This document shows, in pieces, positions 21,474-34,454 of a stretch of 64,000 nucleotides of DNA; the first letter of the stretch is position 1, and every line of letters starts with the position of its first letter. The stretch comes from Macrostomum hystrix (Eukaryota; Platyhelminthes; Macrostomidae), in the NCBI GenBank assembly GCA_950097015.1, contig CATNEN010000011.1:1550001-1614000 (forward strand). The letters run 5' to 3'. Made by a program: the position numbers and the translations under genes. The notes beneath the pieces are model-generated. The model was not told the DNA's origin and ran no database searches. It was given only the letters and a program-made list of their open reading frames with translations.

Positions 21474-23375
21474 GGCGGATGAAGCGCTGAAGTAACAGGG
21501 GAATGGGGAGCGGATGAAGCGCTGAAGTAACAGGGGAATGGGGAGCGGATGAAGCGCTGAAGTCACAGGGGAATGGGGGGGCGGATGAAGCGCTGAAGTA
21601 ACAGGGGAATGGGGGGGGCGGATGAAGCGCTGAAGTCACAGGGAAATGGGGAGCGGATGAAGCGCTGAAGTCACAGGGGAATGGGGGGGGCGGATGAAGC
21701 GCTGAAGTCACAGGGGAATGGGGAGCGGATGAAGCGCTGAAGTAACAGGGGAATGGGGAGCGGATGAAGCGCTGAAGTCACAGGGGAATGGGGGGGCGGA
21801 TGAAGCGCTGAAGTAACAGGGGAATGGGGGGGGCGGATGAAGCGCTGAAGTCACAGGGAAATGGGGAGCGGATGAAGCGCTGAAGTCACAGGGGAATGGG
21901 GGCGGATGAAGCGCTGAAGTAACAGGGGAATGGGGAGCGGATGAAGCGCTGAAGTCACAGGGGAATGGGGAGCGGATGAAGCGCTGAAGTAACAGGGGAT
22001 GGGGAGCGGATGAAGCGCTGAAGTCACAGGGGAATGGGGGGGCGGATGAAGCGCTGAAGTACCAGGAGAATGGGGGCGGATGAAGCGCTGAAGTACCAGG
22101 GGAATGGGGGCGGATGAAGCGCTGAAGGAACAGGGAAATGGGGGGCGGATGAAGCGCTGAAGTAACAGGGGAATGGGGAGCGGATGAAGCGCTGAAGTAA
22201 CAGGGGATGGGGAGCGGATGAAGCGCTGAAGTCACAGGGGAATGGGGGCGGATGAAGCGCTGAAGTCACAGGGGAATGGGGGCGGATGAAGCGCTGAAGT
22301 AACAGGGGAATGGGGAGCGGATGAAGCGCTGAAGTCACAGGGGAATGGGGGCGGATGAAGCGCTGAAGTAACAGGGGATGGGGAGCGGATGAAGCGCTGA
22401 AGTCACAGGGGAATGGGGGGGCGGATGAAGCGCTGAAGTACCAGGGGAATGGGGGCGGATGAAGCGCTGAAGGAACAGGGAAATAGGGGGCGGATGAAGC
22501 GCTGAAGGAACAGGGAAATGGGGGGCGGATGAAGCGCTGAAGTAACAGGGGAATGGGGAGCGGATGAAGCGCTGAAGTCACAGGGTAATGGGGGAGCGGA
22601 TGAAGCGCTGAAGTCACAGGGGAATGGGGGGGCGGATGAAGCGCTGAAGTACCAGGGGAATGGGGGCGGATGAAGCGCTGAAGGAACAGGGAAATGGGGG
22701 GCGGATGAAGCGCTGAAGTACCAGGGGAATGGGGGCGGATGAAGCGCTGAAGGAACAGGGAAATGGGGGGCGGATGAAGCGCTGAAGTCACAGGGAAATG
22801 GGGAGCGGATGAAGCGCTGAAGTCACAGGGGAATGGGGGGCGGATGAAGCGCTGAAGGAACAGGGAAATGGGGGGCGGATGAAGCGCTGAAGTAACAGGG
22901 GAATGGGGGCGGATGAAGCGCTGAAGGAACAGGGAAATGGGGGGCGGATGAAGCGCTGAAGTCACAGGGGAATGGGGGCGGATGAAGCGCTGAAGGAACA
23001 GGGAAATGGGGGGCGGATGAAGCGCTGAAGGAACAGGGAAATGGGGGGCGGATGAAGCGCTGAAGTCACAGGGGAATGGGGGCGGATGAAGCGCTGAAGT
23101 CACAGGGGAATGGGGGCAGATGAAGCGCTGAAGTCACAGGGGAATGGGGAGCGGATGAAGCGCTGAAGTCACAGGGGAATGGGGGCAGATGAAGCGCTGA
23201 AGTCACAGGGGAATGGGGGCGGATGAAGCGCTGAAGGAACAGGGAAATGGGGGGCGGATGAAGCGCTGAAGTAACAGGGGAATGGGGGCGGATGAAGCGC
23301 TGAAGGAACAGGGAAATGGGGGGCGGATGAAGCGCTGAAGGAACAGTGGAATGGGTGGATGAGGCGCTGAAGAAA
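21474..23375. repeat. G-rich minisatellite with units of 34-38 bp
   Basis: About 53 copies of GCGGATGAAGCGCTGAAG followed by TCACAGGGG, TAACAGGGG, TACCAGGGG or GAACAGGG and then AATGGGG with a variable G-run. Length changes sit mostly in the G-run. The C-rich strand gives long false frames of Pro, Ser and Ala. Confidence 0.95.
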
Positions 23376-24624
23376 CAGAGAGGAACACGACAAAGAGAAT
23401 ATTTACCGACCTTGTTTCACACCTGTGTATAATTCGTTCTATAATATTAAAATTATCGTCGAAGTTTCTTCGCAGAAATGTCTGTTGAAGTCTATGAAGT
23501 CAAATGTTCGATCTTTGGTAATTTTAGTGTTTGAAAAAGTTCATTTGTAGTTTGCATGAAGTCAGATTTTTATCTCTTTATCTATCGTGGAATGGTCAGT
23601 AAAGACTGTCCAATAGGATCGATTGGCCAATCAGATTCCTTCTTCATTGCTGTACTGGCGGCTGAATGCACACTCAATAATCATACTGACGTTTGCAATT
23701 ACAGGTTATTACCTCCGCGGTCCATGAAACTTGCCATTGTGTAGCCATAAATTATAGGTTAATTACAAAGGCAGAGTGAACACTTATTTATTTATTATTC
23801 AGTTCAGAGTGGGTGGGGTCAAATGGGTGGCGGGGTCGGTCAGTCATCTAAAAACACTGAGGGGACGAGTTATACTCGCAGATAGTACTAATATTTTCTC
23901 TTAGCCAATCAGAAACAGACACACGCCGCGTATGGTGTGAACATTAATTGAATCGTTGGAGTGTGTAAGTTATCAGCCAGCCAATCAAAAGTCGAGGAAA
24001 AGCATTGAAAGAAGCAAGCTTCGAAATCCACTTAATATATTATTTATTATATTATATTATAGATTAGTTTATATTTTGTAATGTATTATTGACTACAAAA
24101 GTTATTTCTCAAGTGAAATAGAAAAAACTGCAGCAAAATTGAACCTCCAAAAGTCAGATGTTGCTAGGCCCATTACAAAGTGCAAGCTGTAAAGCTGGAT
24201 TCTCGTTATCAGAATCAGACCATGCATTTAAAATAAAAACGCACCATATGTCTGTTAGAATCTATCTGTTCAGGACAAGTTCAGGGTTCACTAGGATTAA
24301 CCGAGAGGATTCGTTCTCATATCTGGCCTCTTTTGTAGACTTTGAGTAGCAATTTCGAGCAGTAGATTGGCCTTTTAGTCGTGTGGTTTGCAGACTATGC
24401 TTAAAATTGCCCCCCGCAATTTGTCATTCTGACATTCTCACAGGCAATCTCGCAGGATTATTTCAAAACAGATTGACGCGCAGATATTGCTCGTATACTA
24501 ACATTTTTGTGTCGCTGATTCGACTGTGTTTGTAGCAATATGCAATTCGTGTGTGTAATACGGTATGTGATATGTACTCCTCAAAGTCAAGCTAATATGA
24601 GCAAATGTATGTAAGACACAATAT
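23376..24624. other. Intergenic stretch without a gene
   Basis: Only short frames such as 23556-23744 and 24158-24349, with no recognisable protein character. Confidence 0.35.
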
Positions 24625-25490
24625 GCATAAGCATGTTAGACCCAAGATCTAAACACCTGTTAGACACCAGATACATACACGTGTTAGACACAAAATCTAT
24701 GTACCTGTTAGAAACTAGATCTATACACTTAATAGACACAAGATCTACACACTTGCTAGACTCAAGATCTACACACCTGTTAGACACAATATCTATGTGC
24801 CTGTTAGACACAAGATCTATGTAGCTGTTAGACATAAGATCTATGTAGCTGTTAGACACAAGATCTATGTAGCTGTTAGACATAAGATCTATGTAGCTGT
24901 TAGACACAAGATCTATGTAGCTGTTAGACACAAGATCTATGTAGCTGTTAGACACAAGATCTATGTAGCTGTTAGACACAAGATCTATGTAGCTGTTAGA
25001 CACAAGATCTATGTAGCTGTTAGACATAAGATCTATGTAGCTGTTAGACATAAGATCTATGCACCTGTTAGACACAAGATCTATGTAGCTGTTAGACACA
25101 AGATCTATGTAGCTGTTAGACACAAGATCTATGTAGCTGTTAGACACAAGATCTATGTAGCTGTTAGACACAAGATCTATGTAGCTGTTAGACATAAGAT
25201 CTATGTAGCTGTTAGACACAAGATCTATGTAGCTGTTAGACACAAGATCTATGTAGCTGTTAGACACAAGATCTATGTAGCTGTTAGACATAAGATCTAT
25301 GTAGCTGTTAGACATAAGATCTATTTAGCTGTTAGACATAAGATCTATGTAGCTGTTAGACATAAGATCTATGTAGCTGTTAGACATAAGATCTATGTAG
25401 CTGTTAGACACAAGATCTATGTAGCTGTTAGACATAAGATCTATGTAGCTGTTAGACATAAGATCTATGTAGCTGTTAGACATAAGGTCT
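24625..25490. repeat. 24-bp minisatellite with CTGTTAGACACA core
   Basis: About 36 copies of a 24-bp unit, AGACACAAGATCTATGTAGC then TGTT. Each unit carries the palindrome AGATCT. The left end is more divergent than the right, which is the pattern of an array growing at one side. Confidence 0.95.
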
Positions 25491-26391
25491 TGATGGATTG
25501 ACAGATGGATTTCTTGACTGATGGATGAGTGCGTCCTCCGTAAATTATCATTGTTGTTATTATTATAATAAAGATAATAAACTTTTTAAGTTAGAGTAAA
25601 TTTCCGAGTCATTTGGTTCCGAGTTCACAGAGAAAATTTAAATGATGTCAAGATGACATAAAATTTTAGAGTAAATCAGTCAGAGTGAGACTCACTTGTC
25701 CATCAGTTTCTGACTCAAAACGTGCCAGACAAGATAACCTCAGTGCCAATTACGAGCGTAATTTCTTGTCCAATTAATTAAAAAAAATATTAACATTTAT
25801 CAAATCAATTTACCTCATTCAATTATCACACGAATAATTGTGAGCACCTGTCAAGATGATGGACAGGTAACTAATTTGAATAAATTTGGAATCCGAATAT
25901 TTTCGGAGTTAACATTTCTAAAGCAGTCAATAAAACAAAATAGCTGCAGCCGTGCCACCGGCTCATTTCTAAGAAGTTTTAGTTTCTTGTTTTGTTCTTT
26001 GCTACTAACAGTAGGGACAAAGCAAATTTTAGTGATCGACTTGGAAAAAAAGAAAGTAGTCAGGATATTTTGTTATATCAATAACTGAATTAAGAAAGTT
26101 TCCAATTAAATAATATAATGGTAACTGTGACACATAAAGTGTATAGTAATAGTAATAACTATATATTTTCTTCACCTTTTAACACTGCAAATCGCATGCT
26201 AGTGTCATTAAACATATTGAAAATGGCGTTTAACATGGAAAGACTTGTGCTTCCTGATGAATACTTCTTTGTCAAATATAATATCTAATATATATATATA
26301 TATAATGTTTTTATAACAGAGACTATTTTAGATATACATTTTACAAGGATTTGAAATGGGATTGGAACGCCTTTTTATATTTTCCAGTGGA
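25491..26391. other. AT-rich stretch without a clear gene
   Basis: One frame at 25840-26088 (+, 82 codons) is open but shows no domain; I do not call it a gene. A TA dinucleotide run lies near 26288-26305. Confidence 0.35.
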
Positions 26392-26455
26392 GTCCGGGAA
26401 TCGAACTCCCGACTTTTAAGTCGTGAGTTCGACGCTCTAACCACTAGGCTCTCAC
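26392..26455 (-). mobile_element. tRNA-like SINE head (family 1)
   Basis: Reverse-complement reading gives CTAGTGGTTAGAGCGTC (A-box-like) and GGGAGTTCGATTCCCGG (T-arm with box B), like the heads at 12.6 and 15.5 kb. Irregular anticodon-arm pairing argues against a real tRNA gene. Confidence 0.6.
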
Positions 26456-26480
26456 CTGGAGACAACCACTATGAACGATG

Positions 26481-26612
26481 CCACATTAATTTTAGGGCGC
26501 AGCCGCGGAGAGAAGACATGAGGGATTGTCGTATGGGCCAATGTCAAAGGTACAGCGGAAGTGTAAACTGCATGAACACGAGAAAGTCACGAGACAGCCC
26601 TCCTCTCTGGTG
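26481..26612 (+). mobile_element. SINE family 2 body
   Basis: Starts CCACATTAATTTTAGGGCGC and continues with AGCCGCGGAGAGAAG. The same sequence occurs, inverted, at 59498-59619, and similarity extends to a shared GAGAAAGTC. The tRNA-like head next to it (26392-26455) points the other way and belongs to family 1. Confidence 0.7.
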
Positions 26613-27438
26613 AATATTCTTAATATTTTAATCTGCAATCTGCAATTTTACAATCTGCACAAAACAATGGTTAACGTGAATTAAAAAAGTTGCATTAACA
26701 TTAGATGTGTCCGCATAATCGATTAATTTAGTACACATTTTTTATTCGTGCGCATTGAAGCTACTCACAGTAAGCGGTATAAGCTCTCGAAAGAAGCATG
26801 TTGAATATAGGCAACGATCATATACTCGTACTTTATCTTTATGTGAATACCACTTAGTGACAAAAAGCACATATTAGCAAAAATTTCAGCTAAATTTAAT
26901 GACATCTACTATAATTTTAATCAATGAAGTTCATCAACCAAATTGTTCTATAAGTTAATCAGCAAATTCGGAATTCAGGTAAATTATTGTAAGCTTCATA
27001 GATGGCGCATGGGCATTTTAATGAGAACAAAGTCTGACCTATTTAGATTACATTCTATGTGGAATTTTCGATCAATTTTCGATCTTGATCCATTCGTGAT
27101 CAGTACAAGATTTTTCAACTCGGCGTATTTTGACAATGTAGGATTCGATCAACATAGACTTTCGATTAATTGAGGATTTTTTCATTTTGGGATTTCGATC
27201 ACTTTGGGTTTTTTATTTGTTTGCAGATTTTTATCGTTTTGCAATTTTGGATCGTTCTTTGGGATTTGTATGTAATCTTCTATGTAAGGGTGATAGAATA
27301 AGCATTTAACCAAATCAATGATGAGACAGTTATCAATATAACAATCATTCTTTTATAATGATTGGCTTCAATGGGATAATAGCGAAAATAGTTTATCTGT
27401 GCAACGTCGTGAGTTCGAGTCGCAGGATGTAGCGTTCG
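26613..27438. other. Innexin 3' flank
   Basis: AT-rich. On the minus strand an AATAAA at 27217-27212 could serve as the innexin poly(A) signal. A box B-like GAGTTCGAGTC sits at about 27411-27421, just after the stop codon. No other gene seen. Confidence 0.4.
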
Positions 27439-28546
27439 TTACACGTAGCTGGCGCTATCGTCTCCAGGCGCAGAGGGCTCGAAATTCGACAGTCCGACCT
27501 CGTGACCGCTTCCGCTGTGTGACCCGGCCTTCCTAGGCGGTCTCTGTGGTGGCTGCTGCTGCTGCTGCAGGTGCATTTCTGCCGTAATAAGGTGCTGCTG
27601 CTGCTGCTGCTGTTGCTGAAGCATCGACGCGGGCAGCAGCGATGGCAGCTGCAGCGGCGGATCAATCTTCTTAGCCTTGTATCTCTGCCAGATTTCTCGG
27701 ACAATTTCAGCGGTGACCAAGTCACCGGCATTGTAGCGAATCATCTTCAGGATGAACACGCCATCGTAGCGCAGAAAGCTGCTGACGAACCGCTTTGCCA
27801 ACGCCTTCTCTTCTGCGTGAATCGGCGTCATAATCTTCAGATACTTCTTGATGAAGGTGCGCCTAGAAGAGCGCATTGTTGAGGACACAGCCCAAGATAA
27901 GAATGAGCAGCAAGTGAACATTAGCACCGCCCAGGTCCAAAGCCACAGGAAAAGGTACATCTTCTCGTTTAGCATGTTGTTGGGCAGCACGCATTGCATT
28001 GTGTACAGGTTGCTCTGGCCGACATTGTCTACTAGAACGTCGCATCTGGCCACTCTGGGAAAGATCCCAGTTTGTTCCCAGTCCCTCCGAGTGAGCAGAT
28101 TGAGTAGAAGCTGCAGGCCCCACAACGTGTGATTCATGCCTAGAAACTCTTGCATAACAACTAGTTGAAGGACAGCGTTCTTGACGTACAGTAACTTAAT
28201 TAACAGGTAGGATCCAACTAGGACGAAACCTGTGCGTTTTGTGAGCACAAAACAAGGCAGAATTTGAGCACATCTGGATTTCACCCGGTGCCATCGACCT
28301 CTGTGATACGGCTGAGCATAGTACAATAGCTTCTCAATGTGGGCAGCCAAGTACTGGATCATTCTCTGTCGCTTGTCCTGATCCACCGTGGCCGAAGACA
28401 TCGCGAACCGGATGATGTCCATGATGCTGGTGCCGAATCGGTTGCTAAGGAACAGCCAGCAGATGCGAGGCAGGTAGAAGCAGGCCGCTTGAAGGGCCAG
28501 CACGAATGGAACCCATTGGTAATAGTCTGCGAATCGGAAATGGTTT
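27439..28546 (-). CDS. Innexin, exon 2 (TM2 to C-terminus)
   Basis: Gap-junction channel subunit in the plasma membrane. The exon starts after TTTACCTTAG and joins exon 1 (ends 40547) to make RK|I-NHFRFADYYQWVPFVL; YYQWVPF is the innexin signature before TM2. Further marks are LLYVKNAVLQLVVMQEFLG, the second extracellular loop with Cys in RCDV and MQCVLPNNML, TM4 (LWLWTWAVLMFTCCSFLSW), and FVSSFLRYDGVFILKMI in the cytoplasmic tail. The tail has two Gln runs and ends SYV, a class I PDZ ligand form. With exon 1 the protein is about 471 residues, normal for the family. I first considered bestrophin because of the aromatic TM segments, but the motifs are innexin. Confidence 0.93.
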
Positions 28547-28724
28547 CTAAGGTAAACAAAAAAATAATAAAATCGAAGCAAACTATATCTGGATTATTGG
28601 ATCAGTGGACCCGCTGCCAGCGAGGAGGCCGCTCTGCACATTCCACTGACTTATGAGCACATATGCGAAACAGCAGATACCGTACGCAGGCACACATACA
28701 TAACACATAGGCCTGTACATTTGC

Positions 28725-30895
28725 CCTCTCAGAAATCCCGAATCTCAGAAATCCCGAATCTCAGAAATCCCAGAATCTCAGAAATCCCGAATCTCAGAAA
28801 TCTCGAATCTCAGAAATCCCGAATCTCAGAAATCCTAGAATCTCAGAAATCCCGAATCTCAGAAATCCCGAATCTCAGAAATCCCCGAATCTCAGAAATC
28901 TCAGAATCTCAGAAATCTCGAATCTCAGAAATCCCGAATCTCAGAAATCCCGAATCTCAGAAATCCCAGAATCTCAGAAATCTCGAATCTCAGAAATCTC
29001 GAATCTCAGAAATCTCGAATCTCAGAAATCCCGAATCTCAGAAATCCAGAATCTCAGAAATCCCAGAATCTCAGAAATCCTGAATCTCAGAAATCTCGAA
29101 TCTCAGAAATCTCGAATCTCAGAAATCCCGAATCTCAGAAATCCCAGAATCTCAGAAATCCCGAATCTCAGAAATCTCGAATCTCAGAAATCCCGAATCT
29201 CAGAAATCCTAGAATCTCAGAAATCCCGAATCTCAGAAATCCCGAATCTCAGAAATCCCAGAATCTCAGAAATCTCGAATCTCAGAAATCCCCGAATCTC
29301 AGAAATCCCAGAATCTCAGAAATCCCGAATCTCAGAAATCCCGAATCTCAGAAATCCCCGAATCTCAGAAATCCCGAATCTCAGAAATCCCGAATCTCAG
29401 AAATCCCGAATCTCAGAAATAACGAATCTCAGAAATCCCGAATCTCAGAAATCCCGAATCTCAGAAATCCCGAATCTCAGAAATCTCGAATCTCAGAAAT
29501 CCCGAATCTCAGAAATCCCGAATCTCAGAAATCCCCGAATCTCAGAAATCCCGAATCTCAGAAATCCCGAATCTCAGAAATCCCGAATCTCAGAAATAAC
29601 GAATCTCAGAAATAACGAATCTCAGAAATCCCGAATCTCAGAAATCCCGAATCTCAGAAATCTCGAATCTCAGAAATCCCGAATCTCAGAAATCCAGAAT
29701 CTCAGAAATCCCAGAATCTCAGAAATCCTGAATCTCAGAAATCTCGAATCTCAGAAATCTCGAATCTCAGAAATCCCGAATCTCAGAAATCCCAGAATCT
29801 CAGAAATCCCGAATCTCAGAAATCTCGAATCTCAGAAATCCCGAATCTCAGAAATCCTAGAATCTCAGAAATCCCGAATCTCAGAAATCCCGAATCTCAG
29901 AAATCCCGAATCTCAGAAATCCTGAATCTCAGAAATCCCGAATCTCAGAAATCCCGAATCTCAGAAATCCCGAATCTCAGAAATCCCGAATCTCAGAAAT
30001 CCCGAATCTCAGAAATCCCGAATCTCAGAAATCTCGAATCTCAGAAATCCTGAATCTCAGAAATCCCGAATCTCAGAAATCCCGAATCTCAGAAATCCCC
30101 GAATCTCAGAAATCCCAGAATCTCCGAAATCTCGAATCTCAGAAATCCCCGAATCTCAGAAATCCCAAATCTCAGAAATCCCGAATCTCAGAAATCTCGA
30201 ATCTCAGAAATCCCGAATCTCAGAAATCCCGAATCTCAGAAATCCCGAATCTCAGAAATCCCGAATCTCAGAAATCTCGAATCTCAGAAATCCCCGAATC
30301 TCAGAAATACCGAATCTCAGAAATCCCGAATCTCAGAAATCCCCGAATCTCAGAAATCCCAGAATCTCCGAAATCTCGAATCTCAGAAATCCCCGAATCT
30401 CAGAAATCCCAGAATCTCAGAAATCTCGAATCTCAGAAATCCCGAATCTCAGAAATCCCGAATCTCAGAAATCCCAGAGTCTCAGAAATCTCGAATCTCG
30501 GAAATCCCGAATCTCAGAAATCCCAAATCTCAGAAATCCCAAATCTCAGAAATCCCGAATCTCAGAAATCCCGAATCTCAGAAATCCCGAATCTCAGAAA
30601 TCCCTAATCTCAGAAATCCCGAATCTCAGAAATCCCGAATCTCAGAAATCCCGAATCTCAGAAATCCCCGAATCTCAGAAATCCCGAATCTCAGAAATCC
30701 CCGAATCTCAGAAATCCCGAATCTCAGAAATCCAGAATCGGAGAAATCCCGAATCTCAGAAATCCCAGAATCTCAGAAATCCCGAATCTCAGAAATCCCG
30801 AATCTCAGAAATCCCGAATCTCAGAAATCTCGAATCTCAGAAATCCCCGAATCTCAGAAATCCCGAATCTCAGAAATCCAGAATCGGAGAAATCC
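28725..30895. repeat. 16-bp minisatellite GAATCTCAGAAATCCC
   Basis: About 135 copies of a unit that varies between 15 and 18 bp (CCC, CCCC, CCCA, CTC, CCTA). A block of about 200 bp starting at 29042 recurs with the same variant order from 29689, an offset of 647 bp. Confidence 0.95.
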
Positions 30896-31719
30896 TATAT
30901 TAGGTTATTTCAGGTAAACTGTTAAAATATTCATAATTATATCACGAAATAGCCATAGATCTTGACTTAGGTAAATTTGTTAAATTCAAGTACGATTGTT
31001 TATGAGCGGCATCAGTTAAGCAATCAGAAAGTACTGCTGCAGATGCTAAATTTTGCTGCAGTAGAAACTTTTTCATGCCATGACGCGTGTGTGCTTAAGG
31101 CATCAAGGTACTATATGGCATTTAGTTATGTTTGGCATTATCTTGACAATTGTATCTTTCTTTTATAGACATAAGGCATGGGAGGCTAGTTTTCAGAGGC
31201 TGTTGGGGTGGGTTATCACCCGCATTCCTAGAATCAATCATTCGGGAGGCAACCGATTTATAATATAGGCTGACAGATTAGGTACATTTGATTCCCTTCT
31301 TGCCTATCTGGTAAGTTTCCCAACTGAACACCGAGAAGACTTTCTGTCACCTTTTTTCTGCACTTTATCAATCAAACCGATGGACCATAGACAGCAGTGG
31401 ATCCCGGCTTTTGAAAGACAATCACGATCAAAACCAGAATGCTGATTGTCGGACAGACAGACGACAGTTGGCCCGATAGACCAGGAAAAAACGGAAAGAT
31501 GACATTTTTGATTCGCAAAATGCTTCTTAGGATTGGCATTCGACATTGCCAGAACAGACAGCATTTGTTTGTTTTTTATTTAGCATTGTTAAAAAATAAA
31601 CGGAAATGGCAGATACATCAAGCATCTCATGATAAAATCGCATTCCAAAACTTTTATAGTTTTTCTAGTTAGTTTGACTAGCGATGTAAACTTTACAGAC
31701 TGAAGACAGACCGACAGAC
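30896..31719. other. Intron sequence without a recognised gene
   Basis: Short frames on both strands only (for example 30977-31168 and 31439-31672), none with protein character. Confidence 0.35.
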
Positions 31720-32190
31720 CGATCGATAAGACGCTTACACCCACCACCCCACTGTCGATCGATAAAATACAATACCCGCCACTCCTCGTTTGTCGACAAA
31801 ACTCTAGACCCAACACCCCACATTCGATCAGTAAGAGACAACACCCACCACCCCACCGCCGATCGATAAGAGACGACACCCACCACCCCACCGCCGATCG
31901 ATAAGAGACGACACCCACCACTTCACCGCCGATCGATAAGAGACGACACCCACCACTTCACTGCCGATCGATAAGAGACGACACCCACCACTTCACTGCC
32001 GATCGATAAGAGGCGACACCCACCACTTCACTGCCGATCGATAAGAGGCGACACCCACCACTTCACTGCCGATCGATAAGAGACGACACCCACCACTTCA
32101 CTGCCGATCGATAAGAGGCGACACCCACCACTTCACTGCCGATCGATAAGAGACGACACCCACCACTTCACTGCCGATCAAGGCCCTCAC
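31720..32190. repeat. 35-bp minisatellite with GATCGATAAGAG
   Basis: About 13 copies of GATCGATAAGAGACGACACC followed by CACCACTTCACTGCC. Confidence 0.95.
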
Positions 32191-32574
32191 CCCACTGCTG
32201 ATCGATTAGAGATACGACCCAATCAAAGGTCGCGAAATCTGTAACCACGCAACGCTCTCCTTCCCTCGTTTCTGTTCCCTACTTTCAATGTAAGTAGTGA
32301 ATGCCCCTGTCTCTGTGTACCTGTACGTGTATGTAAATTTTAATTTATCGATTTTTTCTGGCCCCGGATTTTCTCTCTACCTCGACCGTTTGCTATCCAA
32401 GTCCAACTTGTTTATTTGTCCTTCTGCCGCCTGGTTCAGCCGCCACCCAACTTATCTCACCTCGCTCCTCCTGCTGCACCCAAGGTTGAAAGATACTTAT
32501 GAAGCACTGTGCCCGCAATGCGGTGTTTTTTTTAAAGCTTCATATTATCTCATCATTTAACAATACCAACTGCC
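32191..32574. other. Non-repeat segment separating two blocks of the same array
   Basis: About 380 bp with no copy of the 35-bp unit, between two blocks of it. I found no inverted repeats or target duplication at the borders. A frame at 32297-32560 (+) has no recognisable character. Confidence 0.4.
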
Positions 32575-32700
32575 AATCGATAAGATATAATACCCACCAC
32601 CCCACTTCCGATCGATAAGAGACAACACCCACCACCCCACATTCGATCGATAAGAGACAACACCCACCACCCCACATTCGATCGATAAGAGGCAACACCA
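32575..32700. repeat. Second block of the 35-bp minisatellite
   Basis: Three to four copies of the unit in the ACCCCAC variant, the same orientation as the main block. Confidence 0.9.
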
Positions 32701-33389
32701 ACCCGTAGAATAATAAGCAAAAGACCTACCACTTAACAGTCGATCAGTCAAGCAGCCATCGGTCTAGACTCTACACTCTACAATCTTTATATTGGATCAC
32801 AATGCGCCAACGAAGTCGCTATCGGATATTACCATGGGAGAACGATTATTTTAAATCTGCGATTTCTTTGCCAGACTAGCCTACATGAGCAGGCTGAAGG
32901 CTGGCTGCGATCTGATCACAATCTTCTCCCACTTTCCCCTCCCCCAGGGACTCGTCATGTCCCACCAGCCACCTCTCTCGTTCCCTCCATCTTTAGAAGC
33001 CTTGCAAACGAAAACTGCTGCATATAGTATAACGCGAGCCGTCATTCCAACAATAAAAAATTCCTTGACTCCAACACGGAAACTCATAAAAATTCTTTTG
33101 CCAACCCGACTTAAAGCCTCGGGAAATGAGTGCGCGTATGTGCTCGATGCTAGTGCAGGATATGGCCCCTCTGTGAGCAGGGCTACTCAATCTGTCCGTT
33201 CCTGTTCTGTCGCAGTCACCGTCAGCTCACAGAGTGAGTCAGCGGCGTCGCTAAAATTGAGAAAACTCAGCAGTTATTCTCTTCTCAACACAGTTCCTGT
33301 GGGACTCACGCTACAAAAGGTCGTGGATTCGAATCCGAAAAATTAACGTTTGGCTTTTGGACTAGGAGTTGGGATTAGGAAGATTAGGT
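32701..33389. other. Spacer with one open frame of unknown status
   Basis: 32885-33346 (+) is open for 153 codons and is not repetitive; it is Ser/Thr-rich with no domain I recognise, and it ends within a box B-like GTGGATTCGAATCC. It may be chance or a SINE remnant. Confidence 0.25.
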
Positions 33390-33995
33390 TTTGGGATATG
33401 GCTGTAGGACTTGGCTTTGGGATTCGGCTTTGGGATTCGGTTTAGGGATTCGGCTTTGGGATTCGGCTTTGGGATTCGGCTTTGGGATTCCGCTTTGGGA
33501 TTCGGCTTTGGGATTCGGCTTTGGGATTCGGCTTTGGGATTCGGCTTTGGGATTCGGCTTTGGGATTCGGTTTAGGGATTCGGCTTTGGGATTCGGCTTT
33601 GGGATTCGGCTTTGGGATTCCGCTTTGGGATTCAGCTTTGGGATTCAGCTTTGGGATTCAGCTTTGGGATTCAGCTTTGGGATTCAGCTTTGGGATTCAG
33701 CTTTGGGATTCAGATTTGGGATTCAGCTTTGGGATTCAGCTTTGGGATTCAGCTTTGGGATTCAGCTTTGGGATTCAGCTTTGGGATTCAGCTTAGGGAT
33801 TCGGCTTTGGGATTCGGTTTTGCCATTCGGCTTTGGGATTAGGCTTTGGGATTAAGCTTTGGGATTCGGCTTTGGGATTCGGCTTTGGGATTCAGCTTTG
33901 GGATTCAGCTTAGGGATTCGGCTTTGACATTAGGATTAGGGATTCGGAATTGGGATTAGGCTTTGACCCAAAGGGATCAAGTGCTTAGGGATTCG
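33390..33995. repeat. 13-bp minisatellite GGGATTCGGCTTT
   Basis: About 45 copies; the left half has GGGATTCGGCTTT and the centre GGGATTCAGCTTT, so the A variant spread as one block. Confidence 0.95.
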
Positions 33996-34454
33996 GCTAA
34001 GGGATTTTGTAACAATATGCATATAGGATTCAAAGTTAATAAATTCCAACAAAGTAGTGATTCTGATGTGGTGCAGGCTCAATTATGATATCTCCCAAAT
34101 TAACTGCTACTATACTATTTTGACGCAATAATTATCCTTGAATCATTGTGACCGACGATATGCGCAATAAAAGAATTTGACCCCACGCAATCGACTTGAT
34201 ACAGCAGCTGACACAGAAATCTGCAGAGTTCAAAATAAAGTCGAATACTTTGTTCAAGCACTTTTGCTAGTTATAGATCCAGCTGGGCTGTCTGCACTGA
34301 CTAACAGAAATCCTTCGCAACATGATTAATTACCAGAAAAATATACCACCTTAAGTAAGGTAGTCAGTCCGGTAGTCATTTCACTGCAGTGTGTCTGTAG
34401 AATTGGCCATCACTCATTTGTAATGAAGTAATGTCTGTAATAAATGTTTACGTC
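33996..34454. other. Spacer without a gene
   Basis: Nothing recognised. Confidence 0.3.

Noticed and set aside
22024-23103. A 359-codon Pro/Ser/Ala frame on the minus strand
   Set aside because: Produced by the G-rich array; the reading frame changes register with each G-run length.
24587-25501. Long repetitive frames on both strands
   Set aside because: A 24-bp period opens several frames; no evidence of a gene.
26392-26455. Genuine tRNA gene
   Set aside because: The T arm is good, but acceptor and anticodon arms do not pair regularly, and related heads elsewhere are attached to SINE bodies.
27439-28581. Bestrophin channel
   Set aside because: YYQWVPF, the paired extracellular Cys and LPNNMLNEKMY identify an innexin; exon 1 at 40547-40854 confirms it.
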